A stretch of DNA of 64,000 nucleotides, taken from assembly GCA_033239005.1 (NCBI GenBank), contig BSQZ01000005.1, positions 6,847,001 through 6,911,000 of the forward strand, given 5' to 3'. This DNA comes from Lamellibrachia satsuma (Eukaryota; Annelida; Polychaeta; Sabellida; Siboglinidae). Positions 61,400 to 64,000 of the stretch are shown piece after piece (position 1 is the stretch's first letter; each line of letters opens with the position of its first letter). Made by a program: the position numbers and the translations under genes. Under the pieces are notes generated by a model. It was not told where the DNA came from, did no database searches, and saw only the letters and a list, made by a program, of their open reading frames with translations.

Positions 61400-61802
61400 T
61401 TTGACACATTGTACAGCCCATGAACTGGATCAAATGTTATTGTATATTGTATACCATTCTCCTGTATTCAACTGTTTGCCAAATGAACTGGAGAAAAAAC
61501 TGCCTACGTGATTGATAGAGAAAGCTATCAATGTGCATGCAGTATGATGCACAGGAAAGGAGTGGAACTTCTGAAGCAAAATAAAACATAAATGTCATTG
61601 ATTCTTTACAGGAAATGTGACCGGTGAACCACAACACTGTCACCACAGTGACAAAGACAACAAAGAGACACAAGCATGACACAACGATTCTATTGATTCA
61701 ACAAACAGTGACGCAGTTGTTGTAAAAACGACTCAGTTGTTGGTGAAACAAGTGATGCAGTCGTTGGCACAGCAATTCCTTCAGCGACACTGAACGAGCG
61801 AC

Positions 61803-63461
61803 ATGTTCTTTCCCGTGAGCATACTGACAACTACGAAGATGTTGAACCGTCTGAAACGATTCAGTGCACGCAAGTCCGTCCTGCTCCTCGTCTTCATTCC
61901 ATACGTTTTCCTACTGGGGATCTTCCACAGTCGACTCAACATGCACATCAAGACCACAGAAGACATGACCAGCGACGACGTCAGAGGTACACGTATGGAA
62001 CTGACCGTGAGGCAACTGCAACAGACAGACACGCTACGGGTGCAACAACGCCAACTGCAGAGGGCGGCTGTGAACAAACTTGTGTCGATCCTGCAGAACA
62101 ATTCGCTGTCGGTGCATGAGAAGAGAAAACAGGCTCTGCGCCAAGCCGCGTCCATACGGGGAACAAATCACCACACGGACCCTCTAGACGTCAACAAGAT
62201 CAATGCCAGGAGGACGGAAAAACGCAGCTGGACAACACTGGGAAGAGATGTACGATTCCCGGCCGGCGAGATGGCACCATCAAGCCAACGAGGCTTGAAA
62301 CCATTCTTTTCACCAACGGAATGTAATGCCATACCACCAGACGAACCATCGTTTCAGTTGCTACAACACCTGTATGTCTACAGTGCTTATTATGATGACC
62401 GCAGACGGAACACGCCATATATTCGAGTGATAGCGCTGGCACCTTCACGTGATCGACCTCAGCTGTACTGTCATTTCACCGGACGCGAGAATCGCACAAC
62501 GGCCATCAGCTTCTATGAGATGTGCGAAAACCACAGCCACAAATATGGCGGATGGATCCTGTCGTGTCCAGTGCCACCTGTCCAGTCACCACCCAAGACT
62601 TGCGCAGTCATCGTATCAACCAGTGAAGATCCAGCAGATGGAGGTGTTGTATTGAATGTTCGTTCGATAACGACAATGTCTACAAAACACAGATTCGGTG
62701 TCTGTGTGCCACCACTGTTTGGGGACATCTCTGTGGACACACTCGTACAATTTATTGAGCTAAGCAAGCTCCTCGGAGCTCAACATTTCTACTTCTATGC
62801 GCACGATGTGACGGCAGATATTAAGAAAGTGCTGTATCGCTACGAACTTGACGGCACTGCCACAGTAATCCGGTGGGTGCTACCAGTGCGCACAGTGGAC
62901 AAAGTCTGGTACCACGGCCAACTGCTTGCAATCAACGACTGCCTATACAGAGGCATGAGTGCATTCAAATTCCTCGCCATTAACGACGTTGACGAGTTTA
63001 TCGTGCCACATGAACACATCGACTGGGACACAATGTTACGTGCGACACAAAAAGACCCACATCTTTCTCCCACTCAGTGCAGTGGTTACTCATTCCAGAG
63101 CGCCTTTTTCGACCAACTACTCATAGATGACAACAACGATAACCACATCGGCTATAACTTGGCGTCGGATTTACGGACAAAAGCGTTCAGCCGGATACGA
63201 TCGAAGGTGCTTGTAGAGTCGAGAAAAATCTTTGAGTTGGGCATCCACCACATCAGCAAGCCAATCATAGACAAGTACCAGCCATGTATGGTGAACCCTG
63301 ACGTTGCGTTTGTTCATCACTATCGTAAATGTACAAGTGACTTTGAGCCTAACATGAACTGTGCCGTATTTAAACGCGACAATGCAACCTTGCGGTATGC
63401 AGCTAAACTCAACGCAAATGTCAAGAATGTTATTTCAACCCTCAGCTTACAAACTTTATAA
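61803..63461 (+). CDS. Glycosyltransferase family 92 protein, type II membrane, 552 aa
   Basis: One uninterrupted coding exon. An acceptor (CCTTCAG, ending about 61781) 22 bases before the ATG suggests an upstream untranslated exon. Residues about 25-42 (SVLLLVFIPYVFLLGIF) form a signal anchor after a short basic tail, so the catalytic part should face the Golgi lumen. The GT92 domain spans roughly 260-540: FGVCVPPLFGDIS, LSKLLGAQHFYFY, WYHGQLLAINDCLYRG, the D-x-D metal site in AINDVDEFIVP, and the late AFVHHYRKC. Family members such as the worm galt-1 enzyme add beta-1,4-galactose (family knowledge); the acceptor here is unknown. A second Met at codon 13 (61839) could also be the start. Length is normal and no lesion is seen. 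Confidence 0.9.
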   Translation: MFFPVSILTTTKMLNRLKRFSARKSVLLLVFIPYVFLLGIFHSRLNMHIKTTEDMTSDDVRGTRMELTVRQLQQTDTLRVQQRQLQRAAVNKLVSILQNNSLSVHEKRKQALRQAASIRGTNHHTDPLDVNKINARRTEKRSWTTLGRDVRFPAGEMAPSSQRGLKPFFSPTECNAIPPDEPSFQLLQHLYVYSAYYDDRRRNTPYIRVIALAPSRDRPQLYCHFTGRENRTTAISFYEMCENHSHKYGGWILSCPVPPVQSPPKTCAVIVSTSEDPADGGVVLNVRSITTMSTKHRFGVCVPPLFGDISVDTLVQFIELSKLLGAQHFYFYAHDVTADIKKVLYRYELDGTATVIRWVLPVRTVDKVWYHGQLLAINDCLYRGMSAFKFLAINDVDEFIVPHEHIDWDTMLRATQKDPHLSPTQCSGYSFQSAFFDQLLIDDNNDNHIGYNLASDLRTKAFSRIRSKVLVESRKIFELGIHHISKPIIDKYQPCMVNPDVAFVHHYRKCTSDFEPNMNCAVFKRDNATLRYAAKLNANVKNVISTLSLQTL

Positions 63462-63481
63462 AGTGTACATTTAAATATTAT

Positions 63482-63668
63482 ACAGTCAGGTCTCATTTAT
63501 ATGCACACTTTGGTTCCTAAGGATATTGGCTGGATTTTCGAAGAATGTGGATTGTTGAAGCACGGAATAATGAAGTAAATATAGTGTATCAAGATTGTTC
63601 CTACAAAAGCATGCGGAATACTGAAGAAAACGGGATTATAGAAGAACGGATAAATGAGACAGGAACAT
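63482..63668. mobile_element. Small MITE candidate
   Basis: CAGGTCTCATTTATATGC near 63487 and GGATAAATGAGACAGG near 63648 are inverted. The interior is about 150 bp without coding. It lies in the likely 3' UTR or flank of the GT92 gene. Confidence 0.5.
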
Positions 63669-63710
63669 AATATTATTGTGAATCATCTGTATGTATCTGT
63701 ATATATATAT

Positions 63711-63717
63711 TTATTGA

Positions 63718-63781
<64 letters not shown>

Positions 63782-63788
63782 TCAATAA
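63711..63788. repeat. Perfect 78-bp palindrome with a (TA)n core
   Basis: Arms TTATTGACATCAT and ATGATGTCAATAA are exact reverse complements around alternating TA. The right arm runs into AATAAA (63784-63789), a possible poly(A) signal for the GT92 gene. Confidence 0.9.
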
Positions 63789-64000
63789 ACAATTGTAAAT
63801 AACATATTTATAAACAACTTAACTTATAATCTGTTGGATGTGGTGAATGAAAGTTTGTTGAATATTTTGCTGTTAAATGTTATCAATTAAAATACACTTT
63901 ATGGTGGCTGTCAACTGTTATATAATATTGAGACTACTACGATTATTGGTGGCAAAACTGAAAAAATACCCAAGTAAATATCTCACAAAATAGTTTTTTA

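Overview
The window is animal nuclear DNA. Every recognisable host gene is split by GT-AG introns or is a single-exon gene of an animal family. The rest is AT-rich intergenic and intronic DNA packed with tRNA-derived SINEs, non-LTR retrotransposon pieces, DNA transposons, minisatellites and very long microsatellites. The gene families (neuroglian-like Ig protein, peroxisomal 4CL/luciferase-type acyl-CoA ligase, propionyl-CoA carboxylase beta, GT92 glycosyltransferase) and the repeat style suggest an invertebrate, most plausibly a spiralian such as a mollusc. That placement is inference, not proof.

Layout. 1-1.6 kb: two exons of a neuroglian/L1CAM-like immunoglobulin protein (+ strand). 1.6-4.7 kb: a Mutator-like transposon with a FLYWCH plus MULE transposase gene, broken by one 5-bp duplication and one stop codon, and ended by inverted arrays of 15-16 bp subrepeats. 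4.7-9.4 kb: transposon debris, including two antisense copies of one unknown element. 13.2-14.2 kb: a single-exon, proline/arginine-rich hypothetical protein. 16.6-20.8 kb: a 4.2-kb element with terminal inverted repeats of about 0.65 kb around a decayed gene of a widespread, uncharacterised protein family with PIN-nuclease-like motifs.

21.8-36.9 kb (+): a complete 11-exon acyl-CoA ligase gene of 537 codons ending in the peroxisomal signal SKL. Its introns hold a perfect 1,591-bp (GT)n tract, LINE and Harbinger-like fragments, and a 51-bp x 32 minisatellite in which 24 monomers carry the CRE octamer TGACGTCA. 37.2-43.5 kb: a hAT-type MITE with perfect 8-bp target duplications, an antisense LINE, an 18-bp array and a 24-copy G-rich minisatellite.

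43.7-54.5 kb (-): the eight 3' exons of propionyl-CoA carboxylase beta (306 codons plus stop). No upstream exons were found in the remaining 9.5 kb. Its introns hold a 3.4-kb hAT-like element with an 8-bp target duplication, a nested foldback-like element, and a tandem array of nine copies of one exon's own 5' splice site. 54.5-64 kb: mostly intergenic or intronic repeats, a 24-bp x 19 minisatellite, and an intact single-exon GT92 glycosyltransferase gene (+). The GT92 gene may be nested in a PCCB intron if the missing exons lie beyond the window.

The acyl-CoA ligase and PCCB are neighbours that converge tail to tail. Both act on CoA-linked acyl groups (fatty-acid activation in peroxisomes, propionyl-CoA disposal in mitochondria), but nothing in the sequence shows joint regulation. 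The strongest candidates for undescribed biology are the long-TIR element with the PIN-like gene, the tandem splice-site array in PCCB and the intronic CRE array.
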